This document shows positions 25,402 to 34,622 of a stretch of DNA of 64,000 bases, piece by piece. The DNA lies in NCBI GenBank assembly GCA_016721115.1, contig JADKIW010000001.1, forward strand, positions 4,925,942-4,989,941, read 5' to 3'. The DNA comes from Candidatus Defluviilinea proxima (GTDB taxonomy: Bacteria; Chloroflexota; Anaerolineae; Anaerolineales; Villigracilaceae). The notes under the pieces are model-generated. The model was not told the DNA's origin, did no database searches, and saw only the letters and a program-made list of their open reading frames with translations. The position numbers and the translations under genes were made by a program. How positions within the stretch are numbered: position 1 is the stretch's first letter; each line of letters starts with the position of its first letter.

Positions 25402-25938
25402 TCAAAATATTTTGACTTTCCGTAATTCCCCAGTTTTCTCGTTACGTTCAAAGTGCATAGAGCTTACTTTGTCTGCGATGACATCCTCAATAATCTTGAT
25501 TGCCTTCCTAATAGGAAGTCGTATCAGAACATTCTTTTTTTCCCAATCGGAGCATAGTAAAACTCCAATAGCATTGCCTTCTTCCGAGAATTCCGTGAAA
25601 ATTACATAAGCATGAACAAACTGGTGAGTTAGTAATTTGAGGGACAGTTCCTTCTCTACTCCCGAATTCAGCTCGAATATTTCGTCAATATCATATTTAG
25701 TGTAGTCATCTACAATTTTTCCTTTGTTAGGATAAGTAATGAACTTATACTTTCTCTGACTTGTTCGGTCAGTAAGTTTTCCTGCTTCAATCAATGCTCG
25801 AATGCTAAAAAAAGTCAGCATCAATTCTCGCTCAAATAAAACAATTGACCTCTCTGGCCAATAATGTTGATTAAGCCTTTTTCTTAAGGCTCGGACATCT
25901 TGCCCTAATTTCTCTTTCCAAATTACTGAATCAATCAT
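25402..25938 (-). CDS. Unknown protein in the AT-rich cluster beside tRNA-Asn
   Basis: The 178 residues contain no motif I recognise. The N-terminal part (LGQDVRALRKRLNQHYWPE) looks helical; the C-terminal half alternates hydrophobic and charged residues. The gene is A+T-rich compared with pta-ackA. It is the last of three unrelated small minus-strand genes between ackA and the tRNA, perhaps acquired DNA. Confidence 0.5.
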   Translation of the reverse strand: MIDSVIWKEKLGQDVRALRKRLNQHYWPERSIVLFERELMLTFFSIRALIEAGKLTDRTSQRKYKFITYPNKGKIVDDYTKYDIDEIFELNSGVEKELSLKLLTHQFVHAYVIFTEFSEEGNAIGVLLCSDWEKKNVLIRLPIRKAIKIIEDVIADKVSSMHFERNEKTGELRKVKIF

Positions 25939-26101
25939 AAGCTATTGAATGGTAAGCCAACAACGGCACTGCCTGCCTTCAGGCAGAATAAGGCAAAGCC
26001 GATTTGGCGAAAAATTTTCGATGATAGAACAACTTCTTTTTGGGATGTAATTTTCACAAGTCAGGTGTGCCTTTGTTGAAAAGCAATTTTATTAGAACTC
26101 A

Positions 26102-26494
26102 TTATGAAAAAACATAAACAACAATGGCTACAATAAGGCAAAGAGTGATAACGATTGCGAAAGAACCTATTTGAAGCATTATGTTTAGAATATTTACACC
26201 TGGTAGCCGCGTACCTGCTTTTTCTTCCATTTTCTTGGCTTCCTGAACGTAAATGTAATTCACGATAAGACCAGGGAAAAAGAAAAAGAAATACAAGAAG
26301 AAAACAAACACAGCAATTCCAGTATAGCTCTTCATTCTTGCAGTGGAGACTTCAAGATCAATAGGTTTTATTGTTTGGGCAATGCTTACTGCTGGGGAAG
26401 AGGTTGATATTGACAAGTTTATTCCACATAACAAACAAAAATTAGAGTTTTCTGGAACAGAAGCTCCGCACTTTGGGCAAAATTTCACTTCCAT
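26102..26494 (-). CDS. Zinc-ribbon membrane protein
   Basis: The 130 residues start with a double CxxC zinc ribbon (FCPKCGASVPENSNFCLLCG, residues 5-24), then a Ser/Thr linker and two hydrophobic segments (about 58-80 and 105-129). The FFLYFFFFF stretch is notable. Such proteins occur widely in bacteria without a defined role. It is preceded by the transglutaminase-like gene and shares its A+T-rich composition. Confidence 0.75.
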   Translation of the reverse strand: MEVKFCPKCGASVPENSNFCLLCGINLSISTSSPAVSIAQTIKPIDLEVSTARMKSYTGIAVFVFFLYFFFFFPGLIVNYIYVQEAKKMEEKAGTRLPGVNILNIMLQIGSFAIVITLCLIVAIVVYVFS

Positions 26495-26537
26495 GTTTGG
26501 TATCCTTTCAAGACCAAGGTTAGAAGCACCTAAAACA

Positions 26538-26969
26538 TCAAGAAAAATGCTTGAGTTCTGGCGGTGTATCTACTTCACTTAGAAGCTTGACGACTCTTTC
26601 ATCATCAAAGTCAATTTTCATCATGAGACTTGAGCCAGGCTGACGAGGCTTATCTCCATATATCTTTTTTATTTCAGTTTTGTCTCGTGATTGAATTGGA
26701 TAATATTGTACATGGTTCCGCAATGCTAGGTTTGTATCATAAATAAGGGATAGTTCAATAATATTATTGGTGGTCTCTAACCATGTGTGAGGACTGAATT
26801 GTCCCCCATAGTTATAAACACCCTCAATAAAAATAGCATCTGGTGGAAGGATTTCAGGATAGTCCAAAAAAGCTCTTACTGCATTAGCAAGGCATTCTCC
26901 TAGTCGAGCGTCAAGAATTTCCGCTATTCTCTTTGAGAGAATCCAATCTACCTTTTTGGTCGATTCCAC
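26538..26969 (-). CDS. Putative transglutaminase-like (Cys-His-Asp) protein
   Basis: The 143-residue protein is not assigned by any strong match. It shows an ordered set typical of compact transglutaminase/papain-like folds: GECLANAVRAF with a Cys at a helix start, AIFIEGVYNY, then SPHTWLE and IELSLIYDTN, giving a possible Cys-His-Asp triad. This is my reading of the pattern, not a confirmed domain. It is the gene nearest the tRNA-Asn and A+T-rich. Confidence 0.5.
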   Translation of the reverse strand: MESTKKVDWILSKRIAEILDARLGECLANAVRAFLDYPEILPPDAIFIEGVYNYGGQFSPHTWLETTNNIIELSLIYDTNLALRNHVQYYPIQSRDKTEIKKIYGDKPRQPGSSLMMKIDFDDERVVKLLSEVDTPPELKHFS

Positions 26970-27048
26970 TTCTCATTTTCCTTTCTAATACTTTCATCTA
27001 ATCCCAACCATAATGCTAACACACCTTACTTTTCCCTCACTATAAAAC

Positions 27049-27087
27049 AAAAAGTGCCTTTCGCACAATGACGAAAGGCACTTTTTT
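27049..27087 (-). terminator. Terminator after tRNA-Asn
   Basis: AAAAAGTGCCTTTCG and CGAAAGGCACTTTTT form a 15-bp stem. On the minus strand it follows the tRNA by about 11 nt and ends in TTTTTG. Confidence 0.85.
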
Positions 27088-27097
27088 TCTTGAAAAG

Positions 27098-27170
27098 CTC
27101 CTCGACCTGGACTCGAACCAGGAACCTAGCGGTTAACAGCCGCTCGCTCTGCCGATTGAGCTATCGAGGA
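27098..27170 (-). tRNA. tRNA-Asn (GTT)
   Basis: Read on the minus strand, a 73-nt cloverleaf is visible. The acceptor TCCTCGA pairs with TCGAGGA, the anticodon stem AGCGG/CCGCT closes the loop CTGTTAA with anticodon GTT, and the T arm contains GGTTCGAGTCC. The discriminator is G and CCA is not encoded. A terminator follows, so it is a single-tRNA transcript. Confidence 0.96.
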
Positions 27171-27248
27171 AGGCGACCGAGATTATACCTTAAGGGATAG
27201 AGGTGTCAAGCGGGGAAAATCAATTTTTAATGAGATTTCTGCTCAGCT

Positions 27249-27325
27249 CTTTTTGCCACAGAGATCACAGAGAGAATGAGTTTTAAGAGCTTTTTCTCAA
27301 AGGGCTCAGTGCGCTCTGTGGCTAG
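27249..27325. repeat. Dispersed inverted repeat of the GCCACAGAGATCACAGAG type
   Basis: GCCACAGAG at the left and CTCTGTGGC at the right frame an imperfect hairpin between glpX and the tRNA. It resembles the CACAAAGG-type element at 3367-3446. Confidence 0.55.
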
Positions 27326-27347
27326 ATGAACCTGCACAAGTACTATA

Positions 27348-28337
27348 TTAATACTTGATCGCGCTCAACTGCCGCAATTTGTCAACTTGATGTGTGGCAG
27401 TGATCTGCCTCACAGTGCCCGTCATGCCGCGCACCACAAGTGAGTCCGTGCTGGCACTATTACCGAAATAACGAACGCCTTTCAGCAATTCACCATCGGT
27501 GATACCTGTTGCCGCAAAGAAGACATCCTCCGATGACACAAGGTCATTCATTGTGAGGATCTTATCAAAGTCATACCCTGCTTCGTGACCACGTCGCAAT
27601 TCATCTTCATCGCGCGCATATAACTTTCCCTGTATCTCACCACCCATGGCGCGCAATGCACAAGCGGCAATGACACCTTCGGGCGTGCCACCGATACCGA
27701 TCAAAACGTCCACGCCGGAATCAGGCCAGGCGGTCATCAATGCCGCGGCTACATCTCCATCAGGGATCGAGCGAATGCGTGCGCCCGCTTTACGAATCTC
27801 AGCAATGACATCATCATGACGCGGCCTATCCAGAACAATGGTCGTCAAATCTTCCACGTCCTTGTGTTTGGCTTTCGCTATCGCTTTGAGGTTTTCAGTA
27901 ATGGGTCTTTCAATATTGATCTTGCCTTTTGCTTCTGGCCCCACAGCAAGCTTGTTCATATACACAAATGGACCGGGGTTGAACATCGTCCCACGTGGGG
28001 CAATGGCAACTGTTGCCAGTGCATTCGAGCGGCCAAAGGCCAAAGGGCGAGTCCCGTCAATGGGGTCCACCGCAACATCCACATCGGGGCTTGAACCGTT
28101 TCCTACATTTTCCCCGTTGTACAACATCGGAGCGTTATCCTTCTCCCCCTCCCCGATCACAATGATCCCATTCATATCCACGGTTTGGAGGACGATCCGC
28201 ATCGCATTCACTGCGGCCTGATCCGCCGCCTCTTTATCTCCGCGCCCCATAAAGCGACCAGAGGCCAACGCAGCCGCCTCTGTCACACGTGCAAGTTCAA
28301 GTGCCAGGTTTCGAGTGGGGTCGTTCTTGATGCCCAT
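27348..28337 (-). CDS. glpX: Class II fructose-1,6-bisphosphatase
   Basis: GlpX hydrolyses fructose 1,6-bisphosphate in gluconeogenesis. The 329 residues are full length, with IIVIGEGEKDNAPML, the lithium-sensitive phosphatase motif DPIDGTRPLAFG, and VLIGIGGTPEGVIAACALR. It is the last gene of the run rpsB to glpX, 9 bp after cdsA. In many bacteria dxr follows cdsA at this place; here glpX does. Confidence 0.95.
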   Translation of the reverse strand: MGIKNDPTRNLALELARVTEAAALASGRFMGRGDKEAADQAAVNAMRIVLQTVDMNGIIVIGEGEKDNAPMLYNGENVGNGSSPDVDVAVDPIDGTRPLAFGRSNALATVAIAPRGTMFNPGPFVYMNKLAVGPEAKGKINIERPITENLKAIAKAKHKDVEDLTTIVLDRPRHDDVIAEIRKAGARIRSIPDGDVAAALMTAWPDSGVDVLIGIGGTPEGVIAACALRAMGGEIQGKLYARDEDELRRGHEAGYDFDKILTMNDLVSSEDVFFAATGITDGELLKGVRYFGNSASTDSLVVRGMTGTVRQITATHQVDKLRQLSAIKY

Positions 28338-28346
28338 ACGCCTCCG

Positions 28347-29180
28347 TTACAGGATGAGATATTGGATCAGAAAATAACCGATTGCCACTCCCCATATCCA
28401 CGAGTCGATGCGGTCAAGAAAACCGCCGTGCCCGGGGAAAATATTACTCGAGTCTTTCATTCCACTCTGACGTTTCAACATACTCTCACCAAGATCGCCC
28501 AATGGCGCCAGCGCGCCGATGGCAAGTCCTAGCAAGGCTCCCTGCAAAGGGTTGATCAATCCATGTAAAGGTTGCGGTCCCGTTTGCATCGAAGAAAAAG
28601 CATACGCAAAGAACGCACCAACGATCACAGATGTAAAGATGCCCGCGAAGTATCCTTCCCAGCTTTTCTTGGGGCTGAGACGCGGCGCCATCTTATGTTT
28701 GCCATAGACCGAACCGATTGAATATCCGCCCGTATCCGCCGCCCACACAAGCGGTAGGATAAGCATAAGCCACCACAAGCCTAATTCATTGTTGATAAGC
28801 AAACGCAGGTCCAGCAAGTACGAGCCGAGCCAGCCGATATACACAATACCCGCCACCGTGATACCAAAATCAAGGGCGGCTTGATCGCGTCCGCGCTCAA
28901 AGGCAATGAGGTGGACTGTCATTGCCAGAAGGATCAAACCGACAAAGATGGGAATCGCGACATCGGCAAAAAAGAAGCGTGCAGTGACTAGCACAAGCAC
29001 GCCTCCAACGGTGACCATTTCATTTGGTTCGTGTTTAACCGCCCGGTACAAGCGGACGTATTCCCACGCCCCGCCGACCAAAAATGTCCCCATCAGCAAA
29101 TAGTAAAACACCCCGCCGTAAATGATCGCGGGCAACCCCACAACACCCATCGCCAAAGCGGTCATGATACGCCTAGGCAT
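28347..29180 (-). CDS. cdsA: Phosphatidate cytidylyltransferase
   Basis: CdsA makes CDP-diacylglycerol from phosphatidate in the membrane. From ATG 29180, with GAGG 6 nt upstream and an 8-bp overlap with uppS, the protein has 277 residues and about seven membrane segments. The signature is near the C-terminus: KRQSGMKDSSNIFPGHGGFLDRIDS. Upstream in-frame ATGs at 29198 and 29192 are alternatives. It lies in the common uppS-cdsA arrangement. Confidence 0.93.
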   Translation of the reverse strand: MPRRIMTALAMGVVGLPAIIYGGVFYYLLMGTFLVGGAWEYVRLYRAVKHEPNEMVTVGGVLVLVTARFFFADVAIPIFVGLILLAMTVHLIAFERGRDQAALDFGITVAGIVYIGWLGSYLLDLRLLINNELGLWWLMLILPLVWAADTGGYSIGSVYGKHKMAPRLSPKKSWEGYFAGIFTSVIVGAFFAYAFSSMQTGPQPLHGLINPLQGALLGLAIGALAPLGDLGESMLKRQSGMKDSSNIFPGHGGFLDRIDSWIWGVAIGYFLIQYLIL

Positions 29181-29919
29181 TCGAAGCCTCATACTCATTC
29201 GATGAGACTTTTCCATACCGGCGGTCACGTTGGGCAAAGGTTTCCAGCGCACGGCGATATTCTTCCTTGTCAAAGTCTGGCCAATACGTAGGTGTCACGT
29301 ACCATTCTGAATAAGCGGCCTGCCAGATGAGGAAGTTGCTCACCCGCAACTCGCCCGATGTACGAATAATGAGATCGGGGTCAGGCACGCCCGCAGTGTA
29401 CAGATAATTATTTACCAGCTCATCGGTCACGTTCTCGGCAGGAATACCATCGTTGATGATCTTCTGAATGGCATTGACGATCTCATCGCGCCCGCCATAG
29501 TTGAACGCAATATTCAAGATTAAGCGGTCGTTGTTCTTTGTCGACTCTATCGCAGAGAGCACCTTCTTTTGAAGCTTGGGAGCCAGGCGCTCCAAACGGC
29601 CGATATGACGTAACTGCACGCCTTCTTTGCTCAACTCAGCCAGTTCCTTGTCGATCACATCTTCAAGAATAGACATAAGTCCGCGCACCTCTTCCATGGG
29701 GCGTCCCCAATTCTCAGTGGAAAAGGCATAAATGGTGAGGTACTTGACCCCGAACTCTACAGTTGAGCTAATAACACGGCGCAGGTTCTCTGTACCGGCT
29801 TTATGACCTGCCAGACGAGGCAGGCCGCGTGAAAGCGCCCAACGCCCGTTGCCATCCATAATCATGGCAACGTGGCGTGGAAGCTTATCTGCGGGAATGG
29901 TATTGGAGGAGGTTGGCAT
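29173..29919 (-). CDS. uppS: Undecaprenyl diphosphate synthase
   Basis: UppS condenses isopentenyl diphosphate into the C55 carrier lipid for wall synthesis. The 248 residues from ATG 29919 contain the catalytic MIMDGNGRWA, HKAGTENLRRV, the FSTENWGRP block and RTSGELRVSNFLIWQAAYSE. It follows frr by about 36 bp and overlaps cdsA. The isopentenyl supply probably comes from the mevalonate genes at 37-44 kb. Confidence 0.96.
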   Translation of the reverse strand: MPTSSNTIPADKLPRHVAMIMDGNGRWALSRGLPRLAGHKAGTENLRRVISSTVEFGVKYLTIYAFSTENWGRPMEEVRGLMSILEDVIDKELAELSKEGVQLRHIGRLERLAPKLQKKVLSAIESTKNNDRLILNIAFNYGGRDEIVNAIQKIINDGIPAENVTDELVNNYLYTAGVPDPDLIIRTSGELRVSNFLIWQAAYSEWYVTPTYWPDFDKEEYRRALETFAQRDRRYGKVSSNEYEASNA

Positions 29920-29955
29920 TAACAATAAGACCGTGTATGCGGTGCGTGAGCCCGC

Positions 29956-30516
29956 TTACACTTCCATGATTTCTGCTTCTTTTTTCTTGCCGTGTTCAGC
30001 GACTTCTTCCACGTACTTATCGGTCAGTTTCTGAAGGGCTTCTTCGCCACGTTCCAAATCATCCTCTGAAACGAGTTTTTCCTTTTCAAATTCGCGCATG
30101 TCGTTGTGTACATCCCTGCGGATGTTGCGGACAGCGATGCGGGCTTCTTCAAGGCGATGGTGCATCTGTTTCACAAGGTCACGGCGGCGCTCTTCCGTGA
30201 GCGGAGGCAAGTTGAGGTGGATGACTTTGCCATCGTTGTTGGGATTCAGGCCCAAGTCCGAGGATTGAATCGCTTTTTCGATCGTCTTGATCGTGGAGGC
30301 ATCGAACGGTTTGATCATCAACGAACGCGGTTCAGGAACGCTGATCGAAGCCAGTTGTTGCAGGGCCGTGGGCGTCCCATAATATTCAACCATCAATCGT
30401 TCAACCAAGGTGGGGCTGGCGCGCCCAGTGCGAATGGCCGCCAGATCATTATTTAATGCAGAAAGCGCCCCTTTCATTCTGGATTCAGCATCGTTGAGCA
30501 AATCTTTTATCACCAC
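29956..30516 (-). CDS. frr: Ribosome recycling factor
   Basis: RRF releases ribosomes after termination with EF-G. The 186 residues equal the family length and show GRASPTLVERLMVEYYG, SVPEPRSLMIKPFD, LNPNNDGKVIHLNLPPLTEE and the helical RRDLVKQMHHRLEEARIAV. It lies between pyrH (with a terminator between) and uppS. Confidence 0.97.
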   Translation of the reverse strand: MVIKDLLNDAESRMKGALSALNNDLAAIRTGRASPTLVERLMVEYYGTPTALQQLASISVPEPRSLMIKPFDASTIKTIEKAIQSSDLGLNPNNDGKVIHLNLPPLTEERRRDLVKQMHHRLEEARIAVRNIRRDVHNDMREFEKEKLVSEDDLERGEEALQKLTDKYVEEVAEHGKKKEAEIMEV

Positions 30517-30636
30517 AGTCTCCTGAAATTTGAAAGTTATGTTGATGTTAAGGATACACCAAAACCATGAAAATTGCCATGTAAGCCGCTTGCTCTGAGA
30601 GCCTTTGGCAAAACATGAGAGACTCTCAGGGATAAA

Positions 30637-30663
30637 AACAGGAGAGGCTGGGCCTCTCCTGTT
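30637..30663 (-). terminator. Terminator after pyrH
   Basis: AACAGGAGAGGC pairs with GCCTCTCCTGTT over 12 bp with a 3-nt loop. On the minus strand TTTTTATC follows. frr may therefore have its own promoter or be read by read-through. Confidence 0.8.
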
Positions 30664-30684
30664 GGCAGTAACACACGACCCATC

Positions 30685-31401
30685 CTAATCGCGGACGATG
30701 GTTCCTACAGCCTCACCCCGGAGTGCAGATAAAAGGGCATTCGGATCCCACAGGTTGACAACCAGAATGGGGATCTTATTTTCCATACAATGAATGACAG
30801 CGGTCTTGTCCATCACTTCCAAACCGCGATTGATCACATCAATATATTTCAGTTCATCAAACTTTACAGCATTCGGATTTTTCTTCGGATCAGAGTCGTA
30901 CACGCCATCCACTTTTGTGGCCTTAATGACCACTTCCGCATCGATCTCGGTCGCACGTAAAGCGGCGGCTGTATCGGTCGAAAAGAACGGATTCCCCGTC
31001 CCGGCGCCAAAGATGACCACACGTCCCTTTTCAAGGTGACGGGTGGCACGACGACGAATATACGGCTCAGCAATAGCTCGCATCTCAATGGCCGACATCA
31101 CACGCGTATACACGCCATCTCGTTCGAGGGCATCCATCAAGGCCATGGCATTCATCACTGTAGCCAACATGCCCATATAATCGGCTGTGGAACGGTCCAT
31201 ACCGCGTTCCAAGCCCTGTTTGCCGCGCCACAGGTTACCAGCCCCGATCACAACGGCAATTTCCAGTCCAGTCTCATGGACGTCCTTGATGCGCTTGGCA
31301 ATGGCTTCGGCCTCGTCCACGTCGATGCCAAAGCCCGCTTCGCCGCCCATTGCCTCACCACTCAACTTCAAGAGAATACGTTTATATTTGAATTGACTCA
31401 T
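30685..31401 (-). CDS. pyrH: Uridylate kinase
   Basis: PyrH phosphorylates UMP to UDP. From ATG 31401, just after AAAGGAGAG, it has 238 residues, the usual length. RILLKLSGEAMGG, VIGAGNLWRG, YMGMLATVMNAMAL and GTGNPFFSTDTAAALRA are the amino-acid-kinase-fold motifs. It follows tsf with a terminator-like stem between. Confidence 0.97.
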   Translation of the reverse strand: MSQFKYKRILLKLSGEAMGGEAGFGIDVDEAEAIAKRIKDVHETGLEIAVVIGAGNLWRGKQGLERGMDRSTADYMGMLATVMNAMALMDALERDGVYTRVMSAIEMRAIAEPYIRRRATRHLEKGRVVIFGAGTGNPFFSTDTAAALRATEIDAEVVIKATKVDGVYDSDPKKNPNAVKFDELKYIDVINRGLEVMDKTAVIHCMENKIPILVVNLWDPNALLSALRGEAVGTIVRD

Positions 31402-31447
31402 ATCTCTCCTTTGATTGTATGCCACCCATCAACAGGGCGGTTTATAA

Positions 31448-31475
31448 AAATGACCAACCCGAAGGTTGGTCATTT
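31448..31475 (-). terminator. Terminator after tsf
   Basis: AAATGACCAACC and GGTTGGTCATTT form a 12-bp stem with a CGAA loop, followed on the minus strand by TTATAAA. It separates rpsB-tsf from pyrH. Confidence 0.7.
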
Positions 31476-31478
31476 CGA

Positions 31479-32084
31479 TTAATTATCCAAACTTTCGCCT
31501 AGCTCCCATCGCTGGAAGCGGCGCACAATTATGTTCTCGCCGATGGCGGCCACTGCTTGAAGGATCAACTTCTCCACAGTGACAGATTCATCGCGGATGT
31601 AAGCCTGACGGGAAAGCACGACCTCATCCTTGAACTTCTCAAGCCTGCCCTGAACGATCTTCTCATGAATGGCTTCGGGCTTGCCTTCCTCTTTTGCACG
31701 AGTACGGGCAATTTCCGATTCATGTTCCAAAACAGAAGCAGGGATATCCTCAGCCTTGAGGTAGCGAGGCGCAGATGCGGCGATCTGTAAGGCAAGTTCG
31801 TGAGCCAATTCGCGGAACTTCTCTGAACGCGCCACAAAGTCGGTCTCGCAGTTCACTTCGACCATCACACCCACGCGGCCACCGCCATGTGAGTACAGTT
31901 CTACAACGCCTTGTGAAGCATCGCGGTCAGCGCGCTTGGCCGCAGTGGCCATGCCTTTTTCGCGGAGCCAATCCACAGCCTTTTGATAGTCACCGCCAGC
32001 TTCGGTCAGTGCCTTACGGCAATCCAGCACGCCTGCATTGGTAGCGGCGCGCAATTCTTTGATCATTTCAGTCGTGATTTCCAT
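31479..32084 (-). CDS. tsf: Elongation factor Ts
   Basis: EF-Ts exchanges nucleotide on EF-Tu. The 201 residues are the short form found in many non-proteobacterial lineages. ITTEMIKELRAATNAGVLDC and the CRKAL helix, then VEVNCETDFVARSEKFREL, are diagnostic. It lies 24 bp after rpsB in the standard rpsB-tsf operon. Confidence 0.97.
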   Translation of the reverse strand: MEITTEMIKELRAATNAGVLDCRKALTEAGGDYQKAVDWLREKGMATAAKRADRDASQGVVELYSHGGGRVGVMVEVNCETDFVARSEKFRELAHELALQIAASAPRYLKAEDIPASVLEHESEIARTRAKEEGKPEAIHEKIVQGRLEKFKDEVVLSRQAYIRDESVTVEKLILQAVAAIGENIIVRRFQRWELGESLDN

Positions 32085-32108
32085 CGAACTATTCCTTCTT
32101 TGTTCCTG

Positions 32109-32990
32109 TTACTCAGCAGCAGGGGCATCTGTCCCAGCGACAGTAGTTTCATCATGTGTAGCGTTCAACTTGGCCAGTGTGGATTGACCGAGCAGATCGC
32201 CTTCTTCTAATTCTTCATTAAGTTCAACACGGCGGGCAGGCTTGCGAGCAGACTTCTCTGCAGGAGCTTCCAGCGCCTGATCTCTGGCTTCCATCTCGTC
32301 ATCCTTGCGGGAGGCTTTGCCTTCAAGAACCGCATCAGCGATTTTGGCGACCAACAGCTTGATGGCGCGGATCGCGTCATCATTGGAAGGAATCACATAG
32401 TCCACGTTTTGGGGGTTGCAGTTTGTATCCACCAAAGCAACGATCGGGATGTTGAGCAAGTTGGCTTCATGCACAGCGGAATACTCACGACCTACATCGA
32501 TGATGAACAGCAGGTCAGGGCGGCGCTTCATGGTGCGCAAGCCTTCCAAACGAGTCTGCAAACGAATGATCTCGCGCCCAACCAACAAACCTTCCTTCTT
32601 GGTCAGGTGTCCGAGCTCACTGTTATCGCGCATCTTCTCAAGGCGTTCCATTTCCTGAACGCGGGCGTGCATCGTATTCCAGTTCGTGAGAATACCACCC
32701 ATCCAGCGCTCGGTCACAAAAGGCATACCGCAGCGGACAGCCTCTTCAGCGATCGTTTCCTGCGCCTGGCGCTTGGTGCCGACGAACAGAATGGTACCGC
32801 CAGCGGCCACAGTGTCACGAATCACATTGTAGGCCTGGTTCAACAACTTCGAAGTCTGTTGCAGGTCAATGATGTGAATACCGTTACGCTCTGTGAAGAT
32901 GTACGGTTTCATACGGGGGTCCCACTTATTGGTTCGGTGCCCAAAGTGAACACCGCTCTCAAGCAGGGCTTTCATAGAAATAACAGCCAT
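32109..32990 (-). CDS. rpsB: 30S ribosomal protein S2
   Basis: S2 binds the 30S head-body junction. From ATG 32990 (AAGGAG upstream) the protein has 293 residues beginning MAVISMKALLESGVHFGH. The core TNKWDPRMKPYIF, FVGTKRQAQETIAEEA, RWMGGILTNW and DTNCNPQNVDYVIPSNDDA is intact. About 60 residues at the C-terminus form an acidic/basic, Ala-rich extension beyond the usual S2 length. Confidence 0.97.
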   Translation of the reverse strand: MAVISMKALLESGVHFGHRTNKWDPRMKPYIFTERNGIHIIDLQQTSKLLNQAYNVIRDTVAAGGTILFVGTKRQAQETIAEEAVRCGMPFVTERWMGGILTNWNTMHARVQEMERLEKMRDNSELGHLTKKEGLLVGREIIRLQTRLEGLRTMKRRPDLLFIIDVGREYSAVHEANLLNIPIVALVDTNCNPQNVDYVIPSNDDAIRAIKLLVAKIADAVLEGKASRKDDEMEARDQALEAPAEKSARKPARRVELNEELEEGDLLGQSTLAKLNATHDETTVAGTDAPAAE

Positions 32991-33213
32991 TTTTCTCCTT
33001 ACAACTCTGCCTTCCAACGCGCACAAAGTGGCGTGAGACAGAATGAGTTTAGTGGGAATTGATAACCCACTCAAGGACGCTTATTGCCCGTCCTAGGCAA
33101 GATGTGTGGCGCTTTGAGCGCCACGGCCCACAGTATAACACAGGATTTTGGGACTCACGCCTCGTTCTTAACCGAAATTTGCTTCTGTCCGAGCCACCTT
33201 TTCCTACACTCAT

Positions 33214-33240
33214 AAAAAAAGCCCCGAACTTCTTCGGGGC
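33214..33240 (-). terminator. Terminator after dnaA
   Basis: GCCCCGAA and TTCGGGGC form an 8-bp GC-rich stem (4-nt loop) followed on the minus strand by TTTTTTT. It lies 11 bp after the dnaA stop. Confidence 0.92.
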
Positions 33241-33251
33241 AATGGAACTCA

Positions 33252-34622
33252 CTAAATCACAGCGGCCTGACCATATAACTGCTGTTTGACACTTACCACC
33301 CGCCTTCGCAAATCTGTTTTTGTTTCGATCTCGTTGGCGATCTTTTCGATGGCATACATGACAGTGGTGTGGTCACGTCCACCAAGCGCCTCACCGATCT
33401 GTGGAAGAGATGCATTCGTCTCTTTGCGCAAAAGGTACATGGCAACCTGACGCGGCTGAGCGATCTTTTGGGAGCGGTCACGCCCGAGGAGCAGGTCAAC
33501 CGTGGTCTGCCACTCTCTGGCTACCAACTCGATGATCTTTTCGGGCTCCACATCACTGCGTTGCGGAAGCAGGTCCGCAAGGGCCACTTCCACAAGGTCA
33601 GGCGTCAGGGACGAGCCGCTTAAATCAGCAAACGCGAGAATACGGTTTAAAGCGCCTTCCAACTCACGGATATTTGATTGCACGCGTTCAGCGATCAAGC
33701 CCAACACTTCATTGGGCACATTGCGTCCTGTCCGTTCCGCCTTTGTGCGAAGGATCGCAAGGCGGGTTTCAAGGTCAGGCGGTTGGATATCAGCAGTCAA
33801 CCCCCACTCAAAGCGGGAGCGCAGGCGTTCTTCGAGCGTGATCAAGGCCTTGGGCGGGCGGTCAGAAGAAACAATGATCTGCTTATCCTGTCCGTGAAGC
33901 GTATTGAAGGTATGGAAAAACTCTTCCTGCGTGGATTCCTTGCCGGCAATGAACTGAATATCGTCCACCAGAAGCACATCCATTGAACGATACTTCTCAC
34001 GAAAAGCCTGGGTGGTGTGCGTGCGGATGGCAGTGATCAGATCGTTCGTGAATTCTTCAGAAGACACATACAAGACCTGCAAACCACGCATCTGACAGGC
34101 ATTCCCGATGGCGTGAAGCAAATGGGTCTTGCCGAGTCCCACTCCCCCATACAAGAAAAGCGGATTGTAGGCACGTGCAGGCTTCTCAGCGACCGCAAGA
34201 CAGGCCGCATGCGCCAAACGATTGCCAGAACCCACGACGAACGCGTCAAAAATATAGCGCGGATTCATGCGTGAGTTACGGGAAGGCGCTTCGTAAGAAT
34301 CAACAGCCTTCGGGGCGGCCTGAATCGAGGCTTCTCGAATAGAAGAAGGCGCCTCGTCCACGATCCGCTCGATTTCATTTCCATGAACGATAAAGCTCAC
34401 GTCCACAGTGGAATTAAGAATGCCGACAAGCAAACGGTTCACGGTACTTGCGAGACGGCTTTCAAGCCAATCTCGGGCATATGCATTGCGTACCCCGATG
34501 GTGAGGGTTCCTTCATTATAGGAAACGGGCTTGGTATCCCGAACCCATGTATCGAAGGAGGCGCGTGGCATTTCCATTTGAAGTTGTCCAAGTACTGATT
34601 GCCATGCTTGTTCAGCGTTCAT
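33252..34622 (-). CDS. dnaA: Chromosomal replication initiator DnaA
   Basis: DnaA binds and melts oriC. The 456 residues contain domain I (QAWQSVLGQLQMEMPRASFDTW), a variable linker, the AAA+ core with Walker A GGVGLGKTHLLHAIG and Walker B DVLLVDDIQFIAGK, and domain IV with the DnaA-box reading motif GGRDHTTVMYAIEKI. Upstream lies an A+T-rich non-coding region with a TTATCCACA box, in keeping with an origin beside dnaA. Confidence 0.97.
   Translation of the reverse strand: MNAEQAWQSVLGQLQMEMPRASFDTWVRDTKPVSYNEGTLTIGVRNAYARDWLESRLASTVNRLLVGILNSTVDVSFIVHGNEIERIVDEAPSSIREASIQAAPKAVDSYEAPSRNSRMNPRYIFDAFVVGSGNRLAHAACLAVAEKPARAYNPLFLYGGVGLGKTHLLHAIGNACQMRGLQVLYVSSEEFTNDLITAIRTHTTQAFREKYRSMDVLLVDDIQFIAGKESTQEEFFHTFNTLHGQDKQIIVSSDRPPKALITLEERLRSRFEWGLTADIQPPDLETRLAILRTKAERTGRNVPNEVLGLIAERVQSNIRELEGALNRILAFADLSGSSLTPDLVEVALADLLPQRSDVEPEKIIELVAREWQTTVDLLLGRDRSQKIAQPRQVAMYLLRKETNASLPQIGEALGGRDHTTVMYAIEKIANEIETKTDLRRRVVSVKQQLYGQAAVI

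Noticed and set aside
33059..33251. Small frames between rpsB and dnaA.
   Set aside because: They overlap the dnaA terminator and the rpsB leader and have no support.
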